From Varroa destructor (lineage: Eukaryota; Arthropoda; Arachnida; Mesostigmata; Varroidae), in contig NW_019211454.1 in assembly GCF_002443255.2 (NCBI RefSeq), forward strand, positions 55,297,823-55,361,822: DNA of 64,000 bases. Direction: 5' to 3'. The notes under the pieces are model-generated. The model was not told the DNA's origin and did not search any database. It saw only the letters and a program-made list of their open reading frames with translations. Shown here one piece after another: positions 1 to 14,136 of this stretch. Position 1 is the first letter of the stretch; each line of letters opens with the position of its first letter. The position numbers and the translations under genes are program-made.

Positions 1-230
1 ATAATCTATTTCAGATAATCCGGATTACATAATTGGATATATTGGCTAGCATTATGCCAGTTGATCGGCAAATAAATGACTAGACTCTTTCCCTTTGTTC
101 TATTCATATTCAGCAGTAACTACAAGACACGTAAATACGTATTGGACGTTGAAAATAAGTGCGTCTATTGTGCTTTAGTTAAGTATACACACAAAGTCGT
201 ACGGCCAAGGAAGCTAAAATTCAAACGACG

Positions 231-250
231 ATAGAGATAGAGATAGAGAT
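231..250. repeat. Hexanucleotide microsatellite (ATAGAG)n, copy 1
   Basis: A little over three copies of ATAGAG. The matching array in copy 2 has the same number of units. Confidence 0.85.
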
Positions 251-3200
251 GCGCGAATCGAACCATGGCTGCTTCAGAGCTTCCAGGAACATTACTCTGA
301 ATCTATTGCAACTTTGTCATGGGGTCAGAGGGCCGGAAGTGAGTTATTGCTACAATGGGAGATCGGATCTCGTATGATTTATCGGATCGGAACGAGTTTT
401 TGCTACTGTAGCGCTCCATAAAAATATCCCTTCACTAATACTCTGTACAAGATATATACGAATGATTTAATTTAATTTTATTCCTTTTCATGTGACCCAA
501 ACCCTGCGTGATAAGGATAAAACTTCTGGCCAGCTTAAATTTTTTTCAACCAGCATAAAAAATATTTACGTTTTGCTCACAGATGTGGTTCTACATACAA
601 AACGATAGCAAATATTACCCTTGTAATTCATTGCGAGCTATAGGTTCCCGTAATAAAAGTGACTTCGCTTTGAAATTTTATTTATATCTGAAGATCGTTT
701 ATATAAACATGGTCGGGATGCGGCATAGAATAATGGTCCGTGACATCGCATCTCACAGGAATGAATGATAGAGATCCGTGTGATTGTAATAGTCATTGCG
801 AGAGGTTTCTTCGTAACTGTAAACATTGGACCTTCCACCTAAACTATCAGAACCCTATGAAGCCAAATATCCAAGTACGTGGCAGTTCATAGTTCTATGT
901 AATGGTACCTGTTCGAGTCCAAAACATATCTGCCGTAAGGGTAGCCTACTTCTATTAACTACTGAGTCACGTATAGCACACACGACAGGCTTTGGCCTAT
1001 ATCTCTCCTACAAAACCGACGTTGAGAGATTCGAATCTGTATATCTTAGGTACAGCCTAAGCTATAGCATGCAGTGTAACATATTGAAATCAAATGTTAA
1101 AAAAATTGGTAAATGGAGGCAACTCTGCGTGCGGAAGACTTAAAATATATTTATAATGCCCGGTTAACTAAAGATTTTTCAGGACGTCTTTTTGCACCAT
1201 TTTGGTACTGAGATTTGTCTGGTTCAAGTTAATCAGTTGTTCATGTGGCCCATGCGGCAACAACAATGATCAAATGTATAATATAAAAAATAATTATTAA
1301 TAGTTAGTAATTAGGTCCCATGTTTGGGTACTTCAAGCATTACCAATTTAATTAATGTAGCGTCCGAATTGAAATGAAACATTTATTTTATTTATTATTC
1401 GATCTGTTCTAGAAGATAATAAAGGTTGTACAAGTCTACACCAATTGGGCTAATTCCTACATGGCGGTAGTGGGCGACTGAAATAACGTTGGTTAACTAC
1501 AAACGCATACGTGCAGTGCTTTTTATTGGTGACGTTGCATTTTCTTAACTTTAAACTTACGTTTGTCGATCGCACCGACGCCAGTTACATGCACAGAGGT
1601 AATGACGGTTGCGGGTTTACAAACGCCATTTTAATCAATCTTATCGGCAGGAGTTAACTAGCGCTCCGGTCTTGCTGTCCGCTCTCAGAGCTGTTTGCCA
1701 TGCAACACGTGCAACTGCGGGAACCTTCATTTTGTCTTCTTAGGTTACCTTTCCCTCTCATCATGAACCGCATATGTAAATAGACTTGCGCGTTTAATTC
1801 ACCTTGCTCTATTACATATACGCACCCGTAGCGTTTCTCCTGTCTTCCTGTTCTCGCTGCGTGTCTTCCATCATGTCTCGGACCGGCTTTACTCGACTGT
1901 TGTAATATTCTGACGTTTTTTTGGTTTGTGATCTAATGAAGCCTCCTCTTTATAAAACTGCCTACCCTGTCTAAATTGACCTAGTGAATACAGGGAAAAA
2001 GGATCAGCAAGAAAAATGATATTGTCACCAATACATTCCTGCACTGTAGTTGTGACTGGGAGAAGTGGTCGCCATTGTTCGATTCGGCCGACTCCCTCTG
2101 TTTAACTGTGTAGGCGTGTTGATCTCTATCTCTAATACGATGGTATATTTGTAAGACGTGAGGCACACAGGCTCAGTTCTATCTTTTTTCCTAATGCCGC
2201 TGTCAGGAAGTCTACCGACGGGGTCTTCTTGCTACGATCCTTCACCCGAAGAGCAGGGCTGACAGCTTCGTTAAATCCTACATTTACTCTTCCTAGATTC
2301 GAAAACCCACTCACGGGTCACTGGCTGTGCACGCACTTTATCATTTCCGCCATTTTCACTTGCTGCCTACATGCTCGACCTGGGTCTCCAAATCCCCTAT
2401 TTATTCACATCACGCTATCGACAGTTCGCTGTGATCGCCAACCAATACGAACAAAAGTCGTCAAGCGACCGCAGACGAGAAAAATCTTCAAGGCTTCGAT
2501 TTACGTTAACGACCTTGTTTGCCCAGCACACCCAAGAAATCGCATATGTTAGGTTATCGAGGGCCTTTAGCTCAGTAGGCTTATGTTACTGCGGGGTTTT
2601 TATAGGGGCTTTATGCTATGAAACAGTATCCGTTACAAATCCATATTTTCTAGTAGGATTCTATTAGAACCAGTGTTTTTGTTGAAGAGACTTTTTTATA
2701 GTGCATATAGATGTTTGCGACGTTGGCTCTGCAACGCATGAGATGAAGGCCGACAGGCGAAGTAAAAGCTAGCTGCCACTGCATCATTGATTATTTCCAC
2801 ATCATCTTCGACCCGCTTAATCATATAAATGACGTTGTTTTCATGGATAGGCAGTTTCAAAGTTTAGTTATTGAACAGTTAAGTCACCATAATCAGTGAA
2901 AGACAACGACTGCAATGGTGAGCATTTGTTTCGGGCCACTCGAAACATGGAACTAGCATTAGCTAGACAAGACTGAAGACCAATGAAGCGGTTCTAACCG
3001 TAGCAACAGTGTAAAAATTAGCTTCCACAATGGCAGTAACCAGGCTAATCAAAGTTGTTACTGTACCACGGACGATGAATTCCATAGATGCATGTTGATT
3101 GCAAAGTCAAGGTTCAGCGACAGCCTAAAGAAACAGGTAACTTTAAGAACAACTTACCTCAACCTAATCATAAGTCTCAACAAGAACATTTTGATAAAAT

Positions 3201-3319
3201 ATTGTGTAATTACGTTATTGATTTTGTTTATCCTAACAAAAACCTAGTACACGTCTATATGGTTGTATTTTATAATTTTAAACATTTTCAGGTGTAACGC
3301 AAGAGAACAGACATATGGC

Positions 3320-3343
3320 GGGGAAACAGGGAGGGATGGGGGG
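3320..3343 (+). other. G-quadruplex motif (copy 1)
   Basis: Four G runs (4, 3, 3 and 6 G) separated by loops of 5, 1 and 2 bases fit the usual four-run G-quadruplex pattern. A GGA-rich stretch follows directly. No gene lies close enough to suggest promoter function, so this is a structural observation only. Confidence 0.75.
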
Positions 3344-5300
3344 TCGAGGAGGAGGAGGACTGAAACAAGTTGTGCCGAACAGATATTTCGTTTAAAAGTA
3401 CGTTAGTACGCACTTTTTTTACTTCCGATGACGCCGATGCATGTTCCCATTTTAGCTATAATGAATTATCAACATGGTGATTTTTCGGGGATCATTGAAG
3501 CTGAATGACACTCGATTTCTCGTGAACCTTTGGGTATGTAGTCGCTCTGGTATTACGCACAGGCTTAACCTCCGTAGAGAGTCAGTGTTCAATTCCATTC
3601 GGGAACGCGCCTGTTTTCAAATTAGTTTTATTTTTAGGGGTATGCTATAGACGGTTATTAATGTTACAGAAAGCTACGTACAATGGGAAGACGCGTTTAC
3701 TCGTTTTCCTGGGACGCATGATATGGCCTTGAATGGAAACTGCCGTACCGACCGTCCACTATGCATAAAGCCGTCCAAATATTGTGCCTTATATTTGCGT
3801 TATGCGCCATTTTAGACAGCTTGACCACTATGTGCTTAAAAAATCCATTAAATCTGCCGTGGCATTCTATTTTAAAGCCTATCTGAAAGGGTAATAACAT
3901 CGGGAGGTTATGTTCCCTCCATGCGAAAGGCAAAAATTGCAACACATAGTGCGATTTTCCAAAATCCGAATTTTCCAAACTGGTCAACGAACGAATTAAT
4001 TTCGTCATCTACTTGATCCAAAAAACGAGTAGGGTTGAGTGACATGTGTACGATTCTACAGACTGCTGGTCCTTACCTGCAAAGGCTGCACCTAGACGGC
4101 AAAATTTAGGTTGAGAAACAGTCGTCTATGGAAACTCTTCACACCATTATAAAATCGAGTACAATCGACAACATTTACCAATAGATTTCCAATAAGGACA
4201 TGTCTCGAATCCGTTGAAATTATTAGTGCCACTTCGGACCATATCAATGAAGAATAAAGTTACCGTAAGATGTGTGCGTCATGAAAAATGCGAGCTATAT
4301 TTACATCGTGTGTAGAAATAATGCACTTTCATTTGCCATATTTAATAGACTTGTTAGACGGCTCTGAGCCATATTTCGGCGTTTCTCATCGCAGGTTGAA
4401 CGGTGAAGACATGAATAACTAGCTAATGTACATATCCTCTATGTAAATTTCAGTGTACTATACAATCATCGAAAATCAATATCACTCTCAAAATGTAGCC
4501 GACGACAACACCTGTATGCTTCCATTTTACAACGAAAACATTTTGCCCAGTTCTGATATGCCAAGCCAGCAAGTGGTAACGCGCAGGACTACGAAAAAAG
4601 TTCTAAATTGTGCCCCGTAATACACTGCATGTTTAGCGTAGCCGCTACCTCAGCTGTGTTATAAAGCCACCTTTTCTATCCATGGCTAAAAAAAGAACAA
4701 TATTTTTTCTATTAGCAGCAACAGCATAGCTTGCGTCAGCTGCATAAAAGCGCGACAGTAGATGATAACCATTTGTTCCATTCGCTTTTTCCTGTTGAAT
4801 TGTCTCGTTGTCGAAAAGCGATACCTGACTTTTTCCTGTGCACGAAGGAGGCGGAAGTTTTACAGTCAGCTTCGAACATCCACTCCTCGTCATGGTCGAC
4901 TGTACGCGGCAGTGAGGTGCCGAAGAATTTTCTGTAATACGCTCAATCCGTCAGAATTTTACTAATCAAATTATCTAACAATATACCTCTCTACGTGCTC
5001 ATTAAGTGCTGATTAGAAAGCATGATATAACTGAAATTCCAATTGGCTCGATATCAAATGGCTGTGTTCTCACCGTTCGTTTCCCGCTAACTTCCACACT
5101 AGTAACTTTTGATGTAGGTAAGTTAGTTATGGATAAGCACAGATGGAAAGCTACATATAAACGAAAGCACTATAATGCCCTGCCAGTGTTAAGTCAAAGC
5201 ACGAGAGTATGACAAGAGCTGCAGGGGTTTCCAGATAGATTCACTAGACATTAATATTTAGCCGACTGTAGTTTCTGCAGTGACACACTCAGCTTGAATC

Positions 5301-5318
5301 AAAAAAAAAAAAAAAAAA
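5301..5318. repeat. Poly-A tract, 18 A (copy 1)
   Basis: An uninterrupted run of 18 A. It could be the tail of a retroposed sequence, but I recognise no SINE or LINE end upstream. The counterpart in copy 2 is also exactly 18 A, which is notable because homopolymers normally drift quickly between true duplicates. Confidence 0.9.
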
Positions 5319-8300
5319 CAGTCTCTTTTTTCAAACTTTCATGAAATGCTGCCTCCAGCGGTCACAACAACTAAGGCTTTCCTCTGGCGTTAATCAGAGA
5401 GAAGTTCAGATCTTTTTTTTTTGCTACCTGAGCTGACATAATGATTTTTACATTGGGCATTATGTAGTCTATAAGACCAAAACAAGCAAAATCAGGATTG
5501 CATGTTAGTTAGAATCATATAGGAAGTACTGTGGAAGAAGCTATTTTCTCACTGTCATTTATTCAGCAGCCGTGTTATGGTCTACAGTGCATGTATAGAA
5601 GTCTATCGAAATAAGAGGATGTGCACTCTTATGTTGTTGCTACGTTGCGGTACAGATTAGGTCATTTCTGGATAACAGATTTATTCAAGCGGTCCAGCAC
5701 CGCTTATTTCTCTGCAGTGAAAACTACACCGAAGTGTATGCCAGAGGCTTTCTATTCGAGCACAGTGAGAAACAACACTGAACTTGGTGTGTATTGTTTT
5801 GTCGTCTGGGCTCCATCGATCGCAAACTGCGTACGTTCACCTTACTTTTGTCAATTGAATTGGATCTAATGATGTACATGTTCGCCTATTATCCTTTTAA
5901 GAGTATCTTATCATGAGTATTTAGAAAAAGTCCTGTGCATCTTATGGCTCAGAAGAACCCTACAAAACGGTGATATAACCTTTGAAATTTACAGTCAATT
6001 ACGTAAATAAAAGGTGAGCAAAGAAGCTGCAATCGGGTTAGCGAGTAATTAATCTCATAAATAAATAGACAAAAAAAGAGAAAATGAGGTATATAATTCA
6101 TTAGCGGTCTCTGGCAGCCCTTATTTGCAATAGGGTGCTTATATGCTGCATCAAACGGGCGTCTTCATTTGTATTCAATGTGATAATAATATAATAAAAT
6201 TTCGACCAGCTCTCTCAAAAGAAATTTTGGCATTTGTTATTGAGCAACCGCGGTTACAAACGGTCGAAACGTATCACCAACTAAACTATTGTATATGTTA
6301 TTTAGCGTCATTAGTCCAACAGCTGAACAGAAAACGATATCGGAATTACCCGTAGTGGCCCCACTTCTTAATCTGCTATCTTTTATCAGGGCCCCTTACC
6401 ACATCACCGACCACTTAACTAATCGATCGGATTATGTTTGAGCATGACGAGGTTTACGTTGTAGGTTTCTGGCAAGGTGAGATACAGTCTTTAAGAAATT
6501 ATAAATAATGTACACGCGAACCTTGTGTCCTCAAACCCATCTAAAAAAGTACCGCCTGTATAGATATTGTGAAGGACACAGAATCGACCTGCAGGACCTA
6601 CGTCGCGGTCGAACGGATACAAAGTTCGCCAACAACAGAAACCTTACCACCACCTAGTGAATATTTTTCGGGTTCAGTCTTACTCCAGATAAATCTTTTT
6701 TTTTTTAAGCTACGGATGATTCATTACAGTAGACAGTATGGCTGGTCCTGATTCCAATTGATGGCTGTGACACTAACGCAAAGTCGGTTTACGTCCGGTC
6801 GAGTTGAAGGAGCCTAGGATTTTTAGTTTAGGGATGACAGACGATGATTTGGTAATTTATTGAAGAACAGTAAGTCCTTGGTGTAAGCCAGCACACCACG
6901 GTCAAGATTTTCGCATGAAGATATTTTTAGCTATTGCACAGAAAAGTAAAAATCAGATTTATCAGCTCTTTTAATTACTAAAGGTGATGCAAACTTGACT
7001 GTTTAAACCTTTATTGCTTCTCGGAAACTACTGGGAAGAACCTGATATGGGATGTGCTGGAGGAAGCCTATTATCGGGACGTATTGGAGGGAACCTAATT
7101 ATAAGGATGTACTGGTCATTGACTCAAAGATTATCGTTTATTCCGAGATCACTTCTGATATTCATAGAAGTCGCAGCCCTGAACTTGATGAGATCAGCTC
7201 CTTAGACCTTTCTAGATTACGCATAAATCTAAGCCGTCATGTCGAATACTGCTTGTATGGACTATACGAAAAATCAGATAGGCACATTCGTGTACAAACG
7301 TGCTCAAGGCATACGCAAAGCGTAGGCACAGCTCCTGTTTCTGAAGTCCTGTCAAGTCAGCCATACTCCACCTCGAGTAATAACACGAACGGGATGTTTT
7401 AGGTTCTGAATCCCCACATATTTACAGCTACATTAGAAGAGGATTGGCCGGAGTCGCTGTGAATATTGTTTCCATATCACGCAAATTTCCTGTCGACTCC
7501 GACCGTGTTCATGCACGCAAGCACACGTCTGCAAATATTCAATGTTCGGCCAGGTGCTCGAAACTGACAACATCACTGAGAACATATCTGTATCAGTTTT
7601 GCGTATCGCTAGGTTTTTACCGCTGAACGTGCCGCTCTTACTGCTAGCAAGCGTGCAATTCTATCGTGATGCATGATAATCTGTGACAGCGGCGCCAGTC
7701 AGAGCCTGTACGCCTGTGTTCGTTCTGCGATTAGATCGCGACGGATCGAGCAGCTGGTGAATAAGAAGAGAAGTTAACATAAAAATAGACAGACACAGAG
7801 GGAGACTGATAGAAACAGGGTCTAATCCAGCTAGTCTCTCGGCCTGTGTAAAGTCCTGGAGCTTTCGTACGCACACTCGCCATAAGCATCGTCACGGATT
7901 TGCGGGAGCCAAAAGCGTGGATTGGGACTCGAAATATGACCAGCCGATTGTGTAATAGCATACGCAGATATCCGATAAGTGTGATTATGATCGAAACAAT
8001 TATTATGGTTATTATTATGCAGTGCCGTTCTATGGGACGTCGCAGAATATTTTCAGGCTCCTCACTCACTACATCGGTATGACGAAGTAGTTATGGAACG
8101 CGCTCACAATCAGTCACTGCTTCACGTGGTGGCAGTACGGTCGCAGGAAAGAGCTAGGAAGTTTTCTTTATATCGACGCTGATCGGGTCTTAATACGCCT
8201 ATCTGACGACGCATAAGCCCGACAAAATTCACACGTATTCTTTTGTCATAGGCAGAATGCATCGGGTCAAATCTATGGCAGACTGTACACTCGTTCGCGC

Positions 8301-9064
8301 ATTGCTTGCTTATATGAAAACGAACTAAATATGGTCCTTGCATCCGCATATGTTTTGCAGATGGACGTTTTAGCCTTTCGCAGTCCTAGTAAATCGAAGT
8401 ACATCGTTCGATCGTCGTTTTGCTAAATTTCATTGTCCTAAGCTTAGCTTCCTTACGAATCAAATCTATTCTGTTTTTATGCTGAAGCAGAAGTGTAAAT
8501 ACTAATTTTCTGTCACGACAGCCTTTAACTAAACAGCCAAAAGATGCAATAAATTTTTACAGCGGAATTAATCATTACACTGAGATCCGCGATGGGCATA
8601 AAGCGTTGGAAATAAACTCCTTTCGGACATTTTGCTCCAGCTTGTTGTTAGAATATCGTTTCCGTAACATTGTAAACTGTATAGTCACTGTTCGATATAA
8701 CTTGATAATACAATAGAACCAAATCAAGTTACGTTTCAACAGAAGGACGGCATACCTAACTTTTATGTTTGGCGAATTCGATTGCTTGTTCCTAAGAAAG
8801 TCTACGGATTACGCGAAATGTTTCATTTACCTATTATCCTTACTACCATCTTAGTGACTGCAATAATGGGAACAGCCTATCGGTTTCGCTCCCATGTCCG
8901 CATCTTTTACGGCACTTGATAAAAATTTAGACTAGATTTTTATTGAGTTCGTCGTAGTACTGTCTCCTACGTGCACAAACATTACAGCTTCTTAAGTGTT
9001 CTCACGCCTCTTGGTGGCGCCTTAAGCCTCAATCACACTGCCTCAATTTGCCCCTTGTCGTCGT

Positions 9065-9079
9065 CCCCCCCCCCCCCCC
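9065..9079. repeat. Poly-C tract, 15 C (copy 1)
   Basis: Fifteen C preceded by TCGTCGT. The matching place in copy 2 has TCGTCG followed by 17 C. One T-to-C change plus one inserted C, or an equivalent homopolymer error, accounts for the single-base length difference between the copies. C tracts of this length are error-prone for every sequencing platform. Confidence 0.95.
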
Positions 9080-11539
9080 TCCAACTCGACCTACGGCCAT
9101 GAACGCCAAACTATACACGGTGCGAGTTGGCTCTCACAAGCGAGAGTGATATAATTGTGCATACAATGATTGAGTAACTATGAACAATATCTTGAAATTG
9201 AAGAACAAATCTTTGACTGAAAGCAAGTGAGGATAGTCCTGAATAAGGCAATGATAGTAACATTGTTTTGCAACAGGTACGACATTCACAAATTCTATTA
9301 CGCACGATCAACTAACAGCCTGGACGACCACACGTCTGAGTTGTTTTCTCATATTAGGTATGAAAACCTCAAACGGCACTGATAAAGCTCTTTTTTAGTT
9401 TGGCAAAAATGCATTAGCTACACGCTGTAGCTACTACGATAGCTAACAGTGCCGTCATCTATCGTACGCCAACAGTTGTTATGGCTTAATGGAATACTAT
9501 ATATAATTGTATTTTTTTTTCCAACTTTAGATACAACGATTGAATGACATGTAACGGCCGTAACCGTTATGATCACTTCGCTACAGATCGAGCAATCGCA
9601 TTTCACGATCGCTTTCATGGGAACAGTACATAATCATTGCATTTGCTGGCAACCGCTGAGACACTACTCCTGATAATCTTTTGCCAGGGTACATAATTAT
9701 TATCAGCATTAGTTCTTTGAAAAGATGCAGAGAGGGGAAGAGAATCAGCACACTGTCCTATTTTCAGGCTACTGGTCGTGGAAGATATTTGAATATCATC
9801 CCCGCTAGAACGTGCCTTACTATACATTGCAAGTTTGCATCCAGATTCCGAGTAGAGATGAGAGAGCCGACATGCTTTAAGCCGTCGAAACGCTATCTAG
9901 CTTTGTACATTCGTATTTGTATACGTTGACTGTAATACACGCTGGTCATAGGTAAATACAATGATTTAGCAGACTCATCCTATTACCTTTTATACGCGCA
10001 CGTGAACCGAATATTCCACAAACAAAGGCACAAAAAAACAAAGTAAGAGCATGCTTTCATATTGAACTGATCGTAAATGTTTCGTTTTCGTCCCATATCC
10101 CCATCGTTATGTAGCCAGCAAATTTTCTCCGGGTGAATTTTTTTTCTCTTCGTTTCTCTCCGTTACAGCAAACCTATTTCTGTACTACTGCTGTAGAAAT
10201 TTTTTCGGCCATTTCGCCCCATCTATCCACGTGTCATTTTAGCTCAGCAATGAAAAGTATCTGGAAATTTGACAGAGGATGCGACAGAGGACAACATGAC
10301 GAGAGGGTACAATGGCGCAAAGTGAGGCTGAGGATCGCATGGGCTGAAACTAGGAGAGACGGAAAAGATTTGTTATGACCTCTATCTGCGCTTTTAATGT
10401 ATTTATGTGTGTGTACGATGTTATGTAGATATTGCTTCTGTGAAACTTTCGCGTTTTTTGATCGATCCTTGTGTTTGTTGGACCATGGTAGGAGAGCTTC
10501 AAAGCATATTGTGCCATTTGACCGACGTCTTCGGTTTCTTTTTTCTAGCCCAATCTAATAGATCACTGGAAGGAGGGAAGAAAACTCCAATCTCCGGACA
10601 GACAGATTCGTTACCTTTTGGCTTTATCTTTTGTCGCTTACCTTTCGCTTCCCCGTCATCCCATGCCCCAAAGGACTCAACTCCCACTTTCCTACGGTTT
10701 TCTGCCTCATATATTTTCTCCAGTACCCTACTCTATATGTTCAAATGTTGAGAGCCGCTTACGTCAACGAATGGTGAGCACGAAGACACGATCTCAATGT
10801 CCATTCGATCTATCTTTTGCATTATAATGGTGCTGCTACGGTTCCCGAAAGAGTATCAACAACAGACGCCTAAGCTATATCTTTACCGTCCACTGTAGCT
10901 CTGGCATGGCTTCTTCCTTTGCTATTAGAACATATGGATAAACTTTCTAAGCATGGGGAAGGGGCCTATGATAACTACCGAGATGGGCCCAAAAGGCCAA
11001 TTTTAAATCCGAAAAGTCGGTTAACGAATTCACCAAACTCTTGTTCCGAGAAACAAATGGAAGCATAGTAGAGAGATGCGCTGAATTGGAATTAATTCAG
11101 ATCTGCAGCTACTAGAGGTGCGCAGAATATCCATTACGGTTTTGCTGATTTATATGAGACGCACAGGGAGTACAGGCCGTTACTGTCGGCCTGCGTCCTT
11201 CTTCACATTGCTGCTATTTTAATGGCAGTGCCAATCAAAATAATAGTCGCCTGAAATTCGAGAATGGGTTTGAACCTGAATATCGGCCTCTTTTATCTAT
11301 TATCAAGGTATTTCTGCGTTAAGTTGTAAGTAGTTGTGATTACTATTTATTACATTTGTATTTGTTAACATATACACCACCTCCTGACGGTGACACTGGG
11401 TGCTTTTACGCTATCAAAACACGTTGACTTTGTCCGGCACCTTTATGTTTCACGTACATACATATATATATGTACACATTAATTGATCGATTTTAATATG
11501 CCGCTTTAGCCTGGACCTTAAAACAGGCATTGACGTGCA

Positions 11540-12130
11540 CGAAAAATAGGTTGGTGCGATTGGTGATATCATCGGTGTGGCGATGTTAACCGCCCACACC
11601 GACCTTGACCAAACGCTGGCCAGCCAATGGCTTACCCTGCCAGCTTACAGACGGGGCTTGCCATAAGGAACCAGCTAACCTTGAGGCTCCACTTTCCCCG
11701 TTTATTTCTCATCTTGCGTCAACGAGTTTGGGGCTTTTGTGCGACTACAACTGATAAAGCGAACCTTGCGAGCGGATCACAAAAAGGAACCGGCCAGCTT
11801 ACCCACTTATAGGTGGGTGTGCATTCAGTGTTACGATAAGCGCGCTCATCTATCGGTGTTAGAAAGGTCAGAGGATGAGGCGGCAGTCGTATTTGGCAGT
11901 GACAATATTCGCCGCAGTGGAACTAATGAACTTACCGGTAATGGCGATAGTGGGCAGCGAAGCCAAGTGGCTGGTCTGATAGTACGTCATGATTTTCTCC
12001 GCTCGAAAAATGGTTTGGGTTAGGATAAAGTGGCACTCTGTCCGCCCAGCTAAAAGGGGAGGAGGTTCGAAGGCAACCAGGTGTGGGTGAAATGGCGCCA
12101 AGTGGCCTTGGAATGAGGTGGTCAGACACA
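11540..12130. other. GC-richer block without a recognisable gene (copy 1)
   Basis: This block is clearly richer in G and C than its surroundings. It contains overlapping open stretches of 60-120 codons on both strands, as expected when AT-rich stop codons become rare. No domain or family motif is visible in any frame. It could be a decayed transposon or a regulatory or CpG-rich patch; the sequence does not decide. Confidence 0.4.
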
Positions 12131-14111
12131 AAAGGCTAGAACGTAGGCATATATACCAACACAAATACACTCCTATCGCAATACACCTACACGATAAGAC
12201 AGAACCGGAAAAAGTCTTGAACAGTACGGACGCCAAAAATATTTGTAAATATCAATCGAACGTGTACCAGTTCAATCCCGTACCTGCTTGCTCTAAGAAA
12301 ATCCCGCAAATGCTTCGAGCTCCTCGAAGGCTCATTGCGCAATACCTCTTTGAACCTTCTGACCGGCCACCCTTTCAGAGTATTTGAGCAGCTTTGAAAA
12401 AGTACACACACGAAAGCTCTTTTGCTCTTTAAAACCAGCCTTTTGTTGCTGCAATCAATCGCCGATAATGTTGAATGCTTATTATTATTATTGCTATTTT
12501 ATATATACATTGTCATTGCATAATAAGGCACTGTCCAAAACGTGCGTAGACGACTGAACCTTTGTATTATACTTAACAGACATTGCGAGTGCAGCAAGTG
12601 CCTCGCTTGACTTAGCCTATGAAACGTTTGCAGACATTCTGGTATTAGTAAAAAAGATACGTTCTAGACCAATCAGATGCTGTTGGAAAAACGAATATAT
12701 TATTCGAAAGACCTATGCTAAAATTCACTTGAAAAAAAGGTAAGGCAATAGAAGAAAATGTATTTGCCCTTAAATCATTTTTCACATTGCGATGTCAAAC
12801 TTTATCTGTTGTAGTGAAGAAAATTGCCATAACAAGATACCTGCAGTGAAGAGCAGATGAGGGTATAACAAAATTGGATGACTAAGTCAACTTACTACAG
12901 TTTCAGTGTTTGGGCAGGTAATTATCTATGGCAAGCCAAGAATAAAAATCCAAGCAAGCTGTTCTTGTCTGTTGCCATGTGATCAAGCTACACTTCCATT
13001 CGCAATTTTCGTCGAAGTCCATACCCTCAGGGCCCATTGCAAGTGGTATTTTCTGTTCAGGTTACCGGTCTAACAAAGGTCCTGAAGCCAACTTCCGCTC
13101 CGCTGCCATAGAGAACACAGGGTGATTAAACATTTGCCGACGACGCCTTCTTCTACTTAAACTTTGACCTCTTCCTGATAGCTTTTCTTTATCTTGGCGC
13201 TCGCTTGGCTGGAAAAGTTAATCTTGAGTTTTGCCTTGGGGAGAACCTAAAAAATTCAGCCTAACAGCCCCGAATGTCTCAAGTAAATCTAATCATAAAG
13301 AGTCTACGTAATTAGACGATAATAAAGAAGAAATAGAGCGTCGTCGACTGTTTTTCACTCAGGTGAATTTATTGAGAGCTGATTAAAATGTAAAGAGTAA
13401 ACAATTTTTTTTGCCAAAATGTTTCCTCGTATGGTTTGCTAAATATGAATATGCGTAATATTGATAGATACATTAGTTTATTTAGCTAGTATATAATTAT
13501 TTAATAAAAACTACCCTACATTTAAGTAATACAAAGACAAAATACCCTTTCTGTAATATTTGACGTTCAATTGCATACATGCAAATTTGGAAACATTTTT
13601 AACCTTTTCCGTCCTGGAGTTATTATTCAGGTCGCCAACATGGTGATTGATATTCTGCCCCTTTCTTCTCATTCAACCTTTTGTTGATCCTTATTTTTTT
13701 TTTTTTTGTTACGTACATGTATCATTACGCTGATCATCATAATTGCAAAGAGAGAAAAGTGTTACCTTCCGCTCACAAAAAGCATTTATCAACATGCGTA
13801 GTTTACCTTGTAGCGATCCCGCACGATGCTTTATTAAGCTTTCTAGCGGGGCGACTTTTAGGCACGGAGGCAATGAAGGTAAATGTCGAACAATTATACG
13901 CTATTACACACCATTACGCGTGTTAACGTTAAGTGTATTGATATCTACGTAGGTAAATTGCTGGTGTAAATATATGTACGGATTATCCAGCGTACCCTGC
14001 CGTTCTGCTGTCATCATCGCTCGAGATAATAATGGGACGGAACAATCTTATTTCCTCTTCTACTCTTCAACAATCAAGGGAAACCTCATTTTCGCTCGAC
14101 TGACGTCCTTC

Positions 14112-14136
14112 NNNNNNNNNNNNNNNNNNNNNNNNN
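14112..14136. other. Assembly gap, 25 Ns
   Basis: A run of exactly 25 N separates copy 1 from the spacer. A short round number suggests a placeholder rather than a measured gap; some long-read gap fillers insert a fixed short gap when the two extended ends overfill the space without merging (recalled from general knowledge, not verified for this assembly). Its placement at the exact end of the duplicated block argues that the join is an assembly product. Confidence 0.99.

Larger units (their letters stand above)
1..14111 (+). repeat. Direct duplication, copy 1 (about 14.1 kb, runs into the gap)
   Basis: This block recurs in the same orientation at 18129-32240. The offset is 18128 up to the poly-C tract near 9065 and 18129 after it, so the net length difference is one base. 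Every stretch I compared is otherwise identical, including non-coding DNA, an 18-base poly-A and microsatellites. The left limit is the window edge, so the repeat may start further left. The right limit coincides exactly with the N gap. Inside I see no recognisable gene: reading frames of up to about 120 codons exist but are no longer than chance would give in DNA of this composition. Near-perfect identity of non-coding DNA next to a gap favours a false duplication (overlapping contigs or unmerged haplotypes) over an old tandem duplication. Confidence 0.97.

Noticed and set aside
2568..2579. tRNA A-box match TAGCTCAGTAGG (again at 20696-20707)
   Set aside because: No B box or cloverleaf follows within a tRNA length.
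3575..3605. B-box-like GTTCAATTCC after an irregular A-box-like stretch
   Set aside because: The T-arm stem does not pair and the A box is poor, so a tRNA gene is not supported.
3697..4008. 103-codon minus-strand ORF with an ATG start (again at 21825-22136)
   Set aside because: The length is within chance expectation for AT-rich DNA of this size, and no motif, splice context or codon signal supports it.
7052..7402. 116-codon plus-strand ORF (again at 25180-25530)
   Set aside because: It has plausible composition but no recognisable family and no splice evidence, and about ten frames of 100 or more codons are expected by chance across both strands of the window.
11868..12236. 122-codon minus-strand ORF overlapping a 94-codon plus-strand ORF
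   Set aside because: Both sit in a GC-richer block where stops are rare; open frames on both strands without motifs argue for composition rather than coding.
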